A DNA stretch of 11,536 nt from the NCBI GenBank assembly GCA_002763085.1, contig PFCY01000105.1:1-11536 (forward strand). Reading direction: 5' to 3'. Shown here piece by piece: positions 5,914-11,429 of the stretch. Under the pieces are notes generated by a model. It was not told the DNA's origin. It worked only from the letters and a program-made list of their open reading frames with translations, and made no database searches. How positions within the stretch are numbered: the stretch's first letter is position 1; every line of letters begins with the position of its first letter. A program made the translations under genes and the position numbers. This DNA comes from Candidatus Pacearchaeota archaeon CG10_big_fil_rev_8_21_14_0_10_32_14. GTDB lineage: Archaea > Nanobdellota > Nanobdellia > Pacearchaeales > GW2011-AR1.

Positions 5914-6654
5914 TTATCTATTCTTCTCAAACTTCCACATAAAATCAAAATAACTTTTGTAAGCTTTTGCTGCAGCTTCATTTTCTATAACAATAGCTTC
6001 AGGTTCTTCAGTCCAAATAATAATTGCAATTTTATTTCTATAAATATTTGTTACAGCTGAACTTTCATTTATATTAGGAAGATATTTGTGATTTGCTCTT
6101 TTCACATCAATGTCTTCTCTGTCTTTTCTCTCAAGCATAAATGTGTTAATGTTCTTTTCTTTTTTCATTCTTAAAAATTGAAGAGCAAATTCAGGCATTC
6201 TTTCAGAAAATTGTCCTTCACTTCCAAAAACATAATTATCTTTTCCTGTTCTTATAATATCATAAAAAACACTTCTTACTCCCTTCAACCCCCTAAATAA
6301 TCTAACTTGACCTTCTGCTTTTCCACTCTTATGTCTTTCTTGCAATTTATCTATAATTTTTTTTACATCTTCTTCTTGTTCTTTAATATAATCTAAAATT
6401 CTTTTTGGCCCAGTTGCTTGAAACCATTTAACTTCTCCTATTAAAACATAACTTACCATTCCTTTTTCTAGTAATAATTTAAGTGCATTATATGCACTTG
6501 ATCTGTCAATTTTTGCTAGCTTTGATATCTTTCCAGCCTTCATAGAACCATAATCATTCAAAACAAGATAAACTTTAATTTCATTCTCTGAAAAACCAAT
6601 CTTTCTTAATGTTTCTCTTATTTCCTCTATTTTCATATTTAAAAAAAGAGTCAT
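5914..6654 (-). CDS. TrmB family transcription regulator
   Basis: A sugar-sensing type archaeal regulator of 246 residues. The N-terminal winged helix-turn-helix covers about 18-85 (GFSENEIKVYLVLNDYG, then KISKLAKIDRSSAYNALKLLLEKG), followed by a coiled linker (about 90-112). The C-terminal PLD-like sensor domain (about 115-245) ends in AYKSYFDFMWK, the family's closing motif. Two starts are possible: ATG at 6654 as given, or M7 at 6636 (MKIEEIRETLRK), which looks more like typical family N-termini. The gene follows the unrecognised 113-residue gene by 41 bases and probably shares its transcript. TrmB members bind palindromes at promoters. The near-palindrome at 7145-7166 upstream is the best candidate target. 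Confidence 0.9.
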   Translation of the reverse strand: MTLFLNMKIEEIRETLRKIGFSENEIKVYLVLNDYGSMKAGKISKLAKIDRSSAYNALKLLLEKGMVSYVLIGEVKWFQATGPKRILDYIKEQEEDVKKIIDKLQERHKSGKAEGQVRLFRGLKGVRSVFYDIIRTGKDNYVFGSEGQFSERMPEFALQFLRMKKEKNINTFMLERKDREDIDVKRANHKYLPNINESSAVTNIYRNKIAIIIWTEEPEAIVIENEAAAKAYKSYFDFMWKFEKNR

Positions 6655-6695
6655 CTCTTTTTATTTCTTTTTGTTGTGGATTTTTGATCTACAGT

Positions 6696-7037
6696 TTAAA
6701 GTCCTGTTAAATTTTCTATTGTATTTGCCCCATAATTTTTTCCAATTAATTCTGCATCACTTAATGCCTGTTTATGAAGTCTATCTCTTGCTTTATCATA
6801 GTCTTTTGCAATTCCAATATTGTAATATGTTGGAACTATTGTTTCATCTGTGCATCTTTTCATAAGGTACATTGAGTCAATTTCAGTTGCATAAAGACTC
6901 CAACGTCTGTTGGTGATATTTGATCTATATCCTTCTGGTATGTTGAACTCTCTGGTAACAGTAAATTCAAGAGGTGTGTCACTATCTTTTCTTTCCTTGA
7001 ATCTCACTCTTATGGGTTTTGATCCTTGTGATTTCAT
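6696..7037 (-). CDS. hypothetical protein upstream of TrmB
   Basis: I do not recognise this 113-residue protein. It is soluble, with no signal peptide or membrane helix, and looks like mixed alpha/beta. Its basic, beta-like N-terminal half (residues 8-50) includes IRVRFKERKD and the NRRWSLYATEID stretch; the C-terminal half (75-105) is helical. One cysteine (C62) is present. Start choice is supported by GGAGGT eight bases before the ATG. The ATG overlaps the stop of a 25-codon ORF (ATGA), and the gene is followed by TrmB on the same strand, so it is probably co-regulated with that regulator. Confidence 0.65.
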   Translation of the reverse strand: MKSQGSKPIRVRFKERKDSDTPLEFTVTREFNIPEGYRSNITNRRWSLYATEIDSMYLMKRCTDETIVPTYYNIGIAKDYDKARDRLHKQALSDAELIGKNYGANTIENLTGL

Positions 7038-7108
7038 TCTATTTTACCTCCATTTAATTCTATCTCATCCTTGCTAGGCAAGGTTAGTTGTGTGTTTTGT
7101 GATTCCAT
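7034..7108 (-). CDS. 25-codon ORF coupled to the 113-residue gene
   Basis: Reads MESQNTQLTL...ELNGGKIE and stops at TGA (7034-7036), overlapping the downstream ATG in an ATGA arrangement. A TATA-like box (TTTATTTAGA, 7131-7140 on the minus strand) lies about 28 bases before its ATG, which would make it leaderless. Its start region repeats that of the next gene: 16 bases at 7097-7112 and 7026-7041 differ at one position. It may be a small coupled protein, a leader peptide, or an N-terminus separated from the main gene by an indel. No family is recognised. Confidence 0.4.
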   Translation of the reverse strand: MESQNTQLTLPSKDEIELNGGKIE

Positions 7109-7144
7109 TCTAAAAGATAATCTCAGATTTTCTAAATAAATATT

Positions 7145-7166
7145 TGTTGTAGAATATTCTTCAACA
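7145..7166. promoter_or_regulatory. 22-base near-palindrome in the divergent promoter, candidate TrmB operator
   Basis: TGTTGTAGAAT (7145-7155) and ATTCTTCAACA (7156-7166) match as inverted arms in 10 of 11 positions, with a perfect AGAATATTCT core. It sits between TATA-like boxes for both directions: 7170-7180 toward the pentapeptide gene and 7131-7140 toward the TrmB operon. Confidence 0.45.
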
Positions 7167-7169
7167 GTA

Positions 7170-7180
7170 TTTTATATACT
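7170..7180 (+). promoter_or_regulatory. TATA box upstream of the pentapeptide gene
   Basis: TTTTATATACT would place a start site near 7203 and give a leader of about 40 bases. The reverse strand of the same stretch (TATATAAAA) could also serve the TrmB side. A GGGAGGAAA stretch at 7212-7220 looks like a Shine-Dalgarno site but lies about 25 bases before the ATG, which is too far for normal use. Confidence 0.4.
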
Positions 7181-7243
7181 TGTTTTTCTGTTTTATTTTA
7201 ACTAAACACGCGGGAGGAAAAATAAAGCGATAAAACATAAAGA

Positions 7244-7576
7244 ATGGAATACAAAAAAATAAAAGGTTATGAAATCCACCCAGGAGCAGACCTCAGAGGA
7301 CTTGATCTAGGAGGATATAATCTTGAGGGTGCAGACCTTAGGGGAGCTGATCTTAAAAATGCAAATCTTCGAAGTGCATGCCTTCATGGAACAGACTTTC
7401 GAGGAGCGAATCTTGAAGATGCAAGCCTTAGAAGAGCAAGCATTTCAGGATTTTTCACAGGGGGAGCAAACTTTAGAGGAGCGAATCTTAAAGGAGTAAA
7501 TTTTGAGAATGCAACAGGACTGGAAGAATCAGAATTAGAATCAAAACTCCAAGAGATAATTACTAGAATAAAATAA
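7244..7576 (+). CDS. pentapeptide-repeat protein
   Basis: A 110-residue protein with about 15 consecutive A(D/N)LXX-type pentapeptides from residue 15 to 89 (ADLRG, LDLGG, YNLEG, ADLRG, ADLKN, ANLRS and onwards). These should fold as a right-handed quadrilateral beta-helix of nearly four turns. One unit (FFTGG, 70-74) breaks the pattern. A short charged helix (about 92-109) closes the protein, possibly a dimer interface as in MfpA/Qnr proteins. Some family members mimic DNA and protect gyrase, but most have no known role, and nothing here decides. The upstream frame is closed by TAA at 7238, so this start is the only ATG available. It is divergent from the TrmB operon. Confidence 0.9.
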   Translation: MEYKKIKGYEIHPGADLRGLDLGGYNLEGADLRGADLKNANLRSACLHGTDFRGANLEDASLRRASISGFFTGGANFRGANLKGVNFENATGLEESELESKLQEIITRIK

Positions 7577-7593
7577 GAATGAATTAACTTTAT

Positions 7594-7617
7594 CCTCCTA
7601 GAAATAGGAGGCTTTTT
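7594..7617 (+). terminator. GAAA-tetraloop hairpin plus T-tract terminator
   Basis: CCTCCTA (7594-7600) pairs exactly with TAGGAGG (7605-7611) around a GAAA loop and is followed by C and five Ts. It stands 17 bases after the pentapeptide gene stop and looks like a bacterial-style intrinsic terminator. Confidence 0.65.
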
Positions 7618-7623
7618 CCCTTT

Positions 7624-8153
7624 TTATCTTAAGTAAATAATCAAATAACTTATTATGCTTAAGAATATAGATATAATTAAGGTCCAACCAGAAATCTTCA
7701 ACATTTTAAACTTATAAGGTAGAATATTTTCTGCTAAAGAATAAATTTGATTTGCATAAGCTTCTACAATTCTTTCATTATCAAAAGGAAGATTTTTCAG
7801 GGCTTTATTATAACTACTTCTTGAATAGAACTTAGTTATATTTTTGTAATAAAAAACATCTTCCTTTATCCTTTGTTTTTTTGAGAATATTCTCAATTTA
7901 GGTAAAATAATCATCATGGAAAGTATTGAAGAGATGAAACAACCAACTAAAAGAATATATATGGCAAATTTGATAAGGATTTGTTTATTAAAGTTCCTTA
8001 ATCTATTAATTTATTCAAAATAAAAATTAAAATAAGTGTGCTGGCTCCAAAAATAAAATTTGATTTTGAAATAAGTTGAGAATCTAAATTTACATTAAAT
8101 TCAAGAATTGTTGGCCAAATTCTTCCATTAAATTCCACCCTCTTTTCATTCAT
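7624..8153 (-). pseudogene. Pycsar effector-like (DUF5706/PycTM) membrane protein, split by a frameshift
   Basis: Two overlapping frames make one protein. The first part starts at ATG 8153 and runs 51 codons to TAA (7998-8000), with LEFNVNLDSQLISKSNFIFG then a membrane helix (about 33-50). The second frame opens just after a TAA at 8011-8013 and runs from 8010 to 7624. It has a second helix (FAIYILLVGCFISSILS), LPKLRIFSKK, YYKNI, the segment AYANQIYSLAENILPYKFK, and a third helix at the C-terminus. Joined, it is about 176 residues with the order helix-helix-'LPKL'-soluble-helix of DUF5706/PycTM proteins, whose bacterial members break membranes on sensing cyclic nucleotides. The reading shift (-1) must fall within 7998-8010. 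Starting at the internal ATG (7917) would lose the first two helices. A TATA-like box 26 bases before 8153 supports the upstream start. No pyrimidine cyclase is seen nearby. Confidence 0.65.
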
Positions 8154-8172
8154 AATAAAATATTATTTCAAA

Positions 8173-8185
8173 GATATTTAAATTC
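8173..8185 (-). promoter_or_regulatory. TATA box of the split PycTM-like gene
   Basis: The minus strand reads GAATTTAAATATC, centred about 26 bases before the ATG at 8153. This supports that ATG as the original, leaderless start of the frameshifted gene. Confidence 0.45.
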
Positions 8186-8193
8186 TTCTAAAA

Positions 8194-8634
8194 TTAATGT
8201 TCATGCCCGCAACAATCATGTTCATGATCATCAAAATCATATCGTTCATTATGACTTGTTTCCTGCAAATCAATTATTTGTCCTTCTAAGTTTCTTTTTC
8301 TATCAAGGTCATTTAGTAGATTACTAAATCCTTCTCTTTCTTCTTCATCAGTTAATGTTACCGGTTTATTCTTTTCAATATCTTCTCTCCATTTTGTACA
8401 AAATCCTAATCCTATCATCGTTGTAATTAAACCTCCAACAATAAAGCCAACTCCGGTATATATCTCACGTCTTTCTTCATAATTTCTTTCAGAAAAAGTC
8501 GCACCATCTTTTTCCGGAGGTAGATTATATAATCCATAACCAGTTCCAGCTAAACCTAACGCAATCAAAGCATTTCCATAATAAACTTTATTTCTCGTTC
8601 TCATATGATTCTCTTGTTTGTTATTTCCGAGCAT
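8194..8634 (-). CDS. small membrane protein with His/Cys-rich tail
   Basis: Not recognised. The 146-residue frame has two membrane helices (about 18-37 and 59-79) with a charged loop between them, then a cytoplasmic-type acidic and helical region (about 82-128). It ends in DDHEHDCCGHEH (135-146), which looks like a metal-binding tail for zinc, nickel or copper. The first ATG at 8634 overlaps the upstream gene by 14 bases; M11 at 8604, 17 bases after that gene's stop, is an equally good start, and neither has a clear Shine-Dalgarno site. It probably forms an operon with the gene at 8621-9025, and the PycTM-like gene follows on the same strand. Confidence 0.7.
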   Translation of the reverse strand: MLGNNKQENHMRTRNKVYYGNALIALGLAGTGYGLYNLPPEKDGATFSERNYEERREIYTGVGFIVGGLITTMIGLGFCTKWREDIEKNKPVTLTDEEEREGFSNLLNDLDRKRNLEGQIIDLQETSHNERYDFDDHEHDCCGHEH

Positions 8635-9025
8635 AAATATAAAATCCTAAAAGCATAAATGGAATTGCCCCTAAACTTATCAATGCACGATTTGTTATAG
8701 ACGAGTTATATCTATCGACTTCATCTTGAAATGGTTTTATATTTTGATTAATTCTTTCTTTTTCATCAATCAATCTACCATGCTCAATATTCTCAGAGGC
8801 AACGAATTCCGCAGAATAATCACCTCGTTTAGAAATAAATTCCTCGAGAGTTTCAATTGATTCATCAAGTTTATCTCTTTCTATGAACAAATTAGTTTGT
8901 CCTTTAATATATCTAATCTCAGATAAATCTTTTTGTATTAAACCGATTTCAGTATAACTTATTCCAAAACCAGAAACAATTATTCCAACCGATGCAATTA
9001 TTTTACCGAGTGATGACATAATCAT
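8621..9025 (-). CDS. two-helix membrane protein with central coiled coil
   Basis: Not recognised. The 134-residue protein has one membrane helix at each end (about 5-30 and 112-131) and a charged, heptad-like helical stretch of some 75 residues between them (31-108, rich in Glu, Lys, Asp and Ile). Both ends in the membrane and a helical hairpin outside would suit a scaffold or sensor, which is inference. The ATG at 9025 is preceded by GGGTGA six bases away, an archaeal Shine-Dalgarno variant. M3 is a minor alternative. It is the first gene of the minus-strand membrane-protein row and is divergent from the peroxiredoxin. Confidence 0.7.
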   Translation of the reverse strand: MIMSSLGKIIASVGIIVSGFGISYTEIGLIQKDLSEIRYIKGQTNLFIERDKLDESIETLEEFISKRGDYSAEFVASENIEHGRLIDEKERINQNIKPFQDEVDRYNSSITNRALISLGAIPFMLLGFYIYARK

Positions 9026-9061
9026 TTCGTGTCACCCTATTATTTAACCTTTATCGTAATC

Positions 9062-9070
9062 TATTTATAC
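9062..9070. promoter_or_regulatory. TATA box possibly shared by divergent genes
   Basis: TATTTATAC on the plus strand lies about 25 bases before the peroxiredoxin ATG (9091), a leaderless layout. The same bases read GTATAAATA on the minus strand, about 40 bases before the start at 9025, which would give a short leader holding its GGGTGA site. Confidence 0.5.
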
Positions 9071-9090
9071 TTTCAAAGAATCCTATATTA

Positions 9091-9540
9091 ATGTTAAATC
9101 AAAAAGCTCCGCACTTTTCAGAATTAAAGAAATACCTTGATTCCAAAAAATATAATTTTCTCGTACTTTACTTCTATCCTAAAGATAATACTCCTAGTTG
9201 CACAAAAGAGGCATGTTCTATAAGAGACAACTTCGCCGAATTAGAAAAATCAAAAATAAAGATTATCGGTGTTTCTCCAGATTCTTCTGAATCACACGAT
9301 AAATTCAAGACAAAATATGAATTGCCTTTCCAATTAATTCCAGATGAAGACAAATCACTCGCGACTTCTTACGGGGTTTGGGGCGAAAAGTCTATGTATG
9401 GAAGAAAATATTTCGGTATCTTAAGAAAAACGTTTATTATAGATTCATCCGGAAAAATAATAAGAGTAATAGATAAAGTTGACACGGCTAATCATGCAAA
9501 TCAAATCTTAGATGAAATGAAAAATAACAAAATCTTTTAG
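9091..9540 (+). CDS. bcp: peroxiredoxin, PrxQ/Bcp type
   Basis: A thiol peroxidase of 149 residues that reduces hydrogen peroxide and organic hydroperoxides. The active-site run YPKDNTPSCTKEAC (29-42) gives the peroxidatic Cys37, with Thr34 in the PxxxTxxC motif, and the resolving Cys42 five residues on, the PrxQ pattern. Arg112 in ILRKTFIID is the likely conserved active-site arginine. The N-terminus is shorter than usual: MLNQKAPHFSEL goes straight to the second strand and lacks the common 'DGKTVSLSDF' loop. TATA spacing of 25 bases supports this start. No thioredoxin or other partner is encoded in the window, although a CxxC protein (9962-10222) lies nearby. Confidence 0.92.
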   Translation: MLNQKAPHFSELKKYLDSKKYNFLVLYFYPKDNTPSCTKEACSIRDNFAELEKSKIKIIGVSPDSSESHDKFKTKYELPFQLIPDEDKSLATSYGVWGEKSMYGRKYFGILRKTFIIDSSGKIIRVIDKVDTANHANQILDEMKNNKIF

Positions 9541-9543
9541 AGT

Positions 9544-9627
9544 TTATTCATGAGGAATAAGTCGTTTTAATGTTGCCGAGTAAATGAAATTGAAATCTCT
9601 AATTTCTTTTTTGGTCATATTACTCAT
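9544..9627 (-). CDS. possible 27-codon ORF after the 99-residue gene
   Basis: Reads MSNMTKKEIRDF...IPHE and starts inside the end of the gene at 9620-9916, overlapping its stop by eight bases. It fills nearly the whole gap to the peroxiredoxin stop. The coupled start and normal-looking residue mix make it possible; its size and lack of a family keep it doubtful. It could also be the displaced C-terminus of the upstream gene. Confidence 0.25.
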   Translation of the reverse strand: MSNMTKKEIRDFNFIYSATLKRLIPHE

Positions 9628-9916
9628 TTTTTATTAAGTCTCCTTTTTTAGAACCTGAGATTAATATTACGGGTGATTGTTCAACTTTTAAAACAATGCC
9701 TCTATTAAGAATTTCCAATAAGTTTTTAGCCGGAACAAGTTTATAGCATTTATGATAAAAATCCTCAGCAACTAAGACTCCCAAGGCTCCATCTCCCCCT
9801 CCTAAATGCATTAAAGGTTTTATGAAGTTTCTTCCATCTCCAGTCAGTGCTACACATACTTCTTCAGGAGACAATTCATTTTTCCCAACATATAAGACAT
9901 ACTCATTCATTTCCAT
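9620..9916 (-). CDS. hypothetical 99-residue protein
   Basis: Not recognised. It appears soluble, with LSPEEVCVALTGDGRNF near the start, a Gly-rich LGGGDGALGVLVAED in the middle and a hydrophobic strand VILIS near the end. It has no membrane helix and no clear metal motif, although two cysteines are present. The longest frame begins with TTG at 9922, but the ATG at 9916 is the better start because a TATA-like CTTATTAAG (9939-9947, minus strand) lies about 26 bases before it. An ATG at 9910 is also possible. It is divergent from the DUF1858 gene across 45 bases. Confidence 0.6.
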   Translation of the reverse strand: MEMNEYVLYVGKNELSPEEVCVALTGDGRNFIKPLMHLGGGDGALGVLVAEDFYHKCYKLVPAKNLLEILNRGIVLKVEQSPVILISGSKKGDLIKNE

Positions 9917-9924
9917 TCCCAAAA

Positions 9925-9947
9925 ATTAATTAAAGAGCTTAATAAGT
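9925..9947. promoter_or_regulatory. shared promoter region of the divergent pair
   Basis: TTAATTAAAG (9925-9934) and CTTAATAAG (9939-9947) are AT-rich TATA-like stretches that can be read in both directions. They are within TATA distance of the start at 9962 on the plus strand and 9916 on the minus strand. Confidence 0.3.
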
Positions 9948-9961
9948 GTTATTGTAATAAA

Positions 9962-10222
9962 ATGGGAAGAATTAAAACCAAAAAACAGGAAGATAAATTA
10001 GACTTCGTTAAGTCCTCAGACAACATCCAAGAAGTCATAACAAAATATCCCGGCATCGAAATCATCTTTACAGCCTACGGCCTTCATTGCACAAATTGCA
10101 TGGCGTCAGGTTTTGACACGCTCGAAAAAGGCGCACAGCTTCACGGTTTTGATTCTGAAACGTTTGAGATGATGCTTCGCGATGCGAATTTGACTGCAAA
10201 GGAAATAGCGTATGAAGATTGA
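9962..10222 (+). CDS. DUF1858 redox-disulfide protein (CxxC)
   Basis: An 86-residue protein. Its core, from about residue 18 to 72, fits DUF1858/TIGR03980, the 'hybrid cluster protein-associated redox disulfide' domain: a start helix (IQEVITKYPG), then YGLHCTNCMAS with Cys43 and Cys46, then DTLEKGAQLHGFD. The CxxC pair may cycle between dithiol and disulfide or hold a metal. Members often sit near redox enzymes, and here a peroxiredoxin lies 420 bases away. Codon use is somewhat richer in G+C than in the neighbours. The basic N-terminal extension (GRIKTKKQEDK) is short and lies outside the domain. Confidence 0.85.
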   Translation: MGRIKTKKQEDKLDFVKSSDNIQEVITKYPGIEIIFTAYGLHCTNCMASGFDTLEKGAQLHGFDSETFEMMLRDANLTAKEIAYED

Positions 10223-10230
10223 AGCTTAAA

Positions 10231-10240
10231 GAGTATACTC
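10231..10240. promoter_or_regulatory. 10-base palindrome between genes
   Basis: GAGTATACTC is a perfect dyad, eight bases after the DUF1858 stop and a dozen bases above the TATA box of the next gene. It could be an operator for the gene at 10283 or chance. Confidence 0.25.
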
Positions 10241-10252
10241 CATTTCAATAAA

Positions 10253-10262
10253 CCTTATAATC
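10253..10262 (+). promoter_or_regulatory. TATA box for a leaderless transcript of the anchored protein
   Basis: CCTTATAATC is centred about 25 bases before the ATG at 10283, with no Shine-Dalgarno site in between. Confidence 0.45.
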
Positions 10263-10282
10263 TCTAAACACTTCAACTTATT

Positions 10283-11017
10283 ATGGATAAAAGAGAAAGA
10301 CCCGTCCGAAACGCTATAACCCTTTTGTCAATTGCATTATTAATAATTTTATTTTTATTTATTTTAATATTCTATGTCTATTATGATCAGATATTTTATT
10401 CTAAAACTTCTCCATCAAAACAAAATTCATATTCCACAAGATCATACAACGACAAATCACAAAACTGTGTAAATTTATTGGTTCCATATACTGAAAGAGA
10501 AACTTACATGGAAAAAGTTCCAGCATATTCTTTATTTAATGCAGGTCATTACAACAATGATAATTTAAATTACAAAGTCATTGTCAACCAAGAAAGTATG
10601 CCTGAAAATTCGCGCTACATTACTGAACTAATTACAATTAAAATTGAGAATAGAGATAATGACGATGGCTACTTTGATATTAGCGTTGTCTTTTCTCCAG
10701 AAAATGAAAACAAGATTACAAAACACAAATCAAAATTCATAAGAGAAGACGAATCTGAAAAGTTTGAATTTGAATACAGGCACGATAAAGATCAACATGT
10801 CGGATGGGTCTATAATATTGATTCTCAGTCAGAATACAAATTTAGATCAGAATCCTCGCCATATCCATATTCCAATATTTTTTACAAAAACGATTACGTC
10901 TATGATTATAACAATTGTTTCCATGGATATTGCAAGCCAACTCAAGTTCTATCCTATAGAGAAGTTCCAAGAGTCAGGATGGTCACAAAATACAAAACAG
11001 TTACACAATGTAATTAA
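10283..11017 (+). CDS. membrane-anchored extracytoplasmic protein
   Basis: A 244-residue protein with a basic N-terminus (DKRERPVRN), one strong membrane helix (about 10-33) and a large polar domain that should face outward. A Ser/Asn/Tyr-rich linker (36-60) leads to a region that looks beta-rich (about 95-182, alternating strands such as ITIKIENR and DISVVFSP), perhaps Ig-like. Four cysteines (62, 212, 217, 243) all lie outside the membrane and could form two disulfides. The stretch PYTERETYMEKVPAY (68-82) is echoed at the C-terminus by YREVPRVRMVTKYKTVT (225-241). I do not recognise the family; a surface or pilin-like role is possible but unproven. Confidence 0.7.
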   Translation: MDKRERPVRNAITLLSIALLIILFLFILIFYVYYDQIFYSKTSPSKQNSYSTRSYNDKSQNCVNLLVPYTERETYMEKVPAYSLFNAGHYNNDNLNYKVIVNQESMPENSRYITELITIKIENRDNDDGYFDISVVFSPENENKITKHKSKFIREDESEKFEFEYRHDKDQHVGWVYNIDSQSEYKFRSESSPYPYSNIFYKNDYVYDYNNCFHGYCKPTQVLSYREVPRVRMVTKYKTVTQCN

Positions 11018-11028
11018 CTTATATAATA

Positions 11029-11400
11029 TTAATTTTTCATAGAACAAAGGTTACATTCTTTTGGAAGTTTATTATTATGTATTTTATGAAGTGCGCATAA
11101 TACTTTATTTTTCTTCAAAGAATAACAAAGTTCATAAATATTTTTCAATGAATTTTTTCGATCATCATTGATTTTCTTTGCGTATAAATTTATGATTTTC
11201 AGATCACTCGAATTAAATTTAAGTTCATTTCCTCTTTTATTCCTAATATATTGAGAAACTGCAGATTCAGTAAGTCCTAATAGATTGGCAATCTCTTTTT
11301 GGCTCATCCCATAATCTTTTAAAAAAATTTTCGCCAGTTCTTTTCGTAAAGCAGGAATCAGATACCATACTTCTATCTCTTGTGGCATAACTTGTTTCAT
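11029..11400 (-). CDS. archaeal HTH regulator with C-terminal cysteine cluster
   Basis: A COG2522-like predicted transcription regulator of 123 residues. The N-terminal MPQEIEVWYLIPALRKELA and the XRE-type helix-turn-helix (MSQKEIANLLGLTESAVSQYIRNKRG, starting near residue 32) are typical. The C-terminal part has Cys92, Cys102, His105, Cys116 and Cys119 (numbered from this start), a spacing that could bind zinc or an Fe-S cluster and make the protein redox- or metal-sensing. The frame can be extended six bases to a TTG at 11406, but the ATG at 11400 fits a TATA box (CTTATATACTT, 11419-11429) centred about 24 bases upstream, giving a leaderless transcript. Confidence 0.85.
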   Translation of the reverse strand: MKQVMPQEIEVWYLIPALRKELAKIFLKDYGMSQKEIANLLGLTESAVSQYIRNKRGNELKFNSSDLKIINLYAKKINDDRKNSLKNIYELCYSLKKNKVLCALHKIHNNKLPKECNLCSMKN

Positions 11401-11418
11401 ATTCAAAATAAATATTTT

Positions 11419-11429
11419 AAGTATATAAG
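11419..11429. promoter_or_regulatory. TATA box of the HTH regulator
   Basis: The minus strand reads CTTATATACTT before the ATG at 11400. The plus strand reads AAGTATATAAG, almost a palindrome, so it could also fire to the right. A hairpin of AGCCTT (11428-11433) and AAGGCT (11443-11448) overlaps its edge and could be the regulator's own binding site. The 107 bases to the window end hold no gene that I can support. Confidence 0.45.

Noticed and set aside
7624..9025. Complete Pycsar anti-phage system
   Set aside because: No pyrimidine cyclase gene is present in the window and the effector-like gene is frameshifted, so only a PycTM-like protein is claimed.
9584..9637. 17-residue hydrophobic peptide ORF (MKLKSLISFLV...) on the plus strand
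   Set aside because: No promoter or ribosome-binding site, and it overlaps two minus-strand frames; it arises from T-rich sequence.
9620..9922. TTG start at 9922 for the 99-residue protein
   Set aside because: The ATG at 9916 is two codons further in and fits the TATA spacing better.
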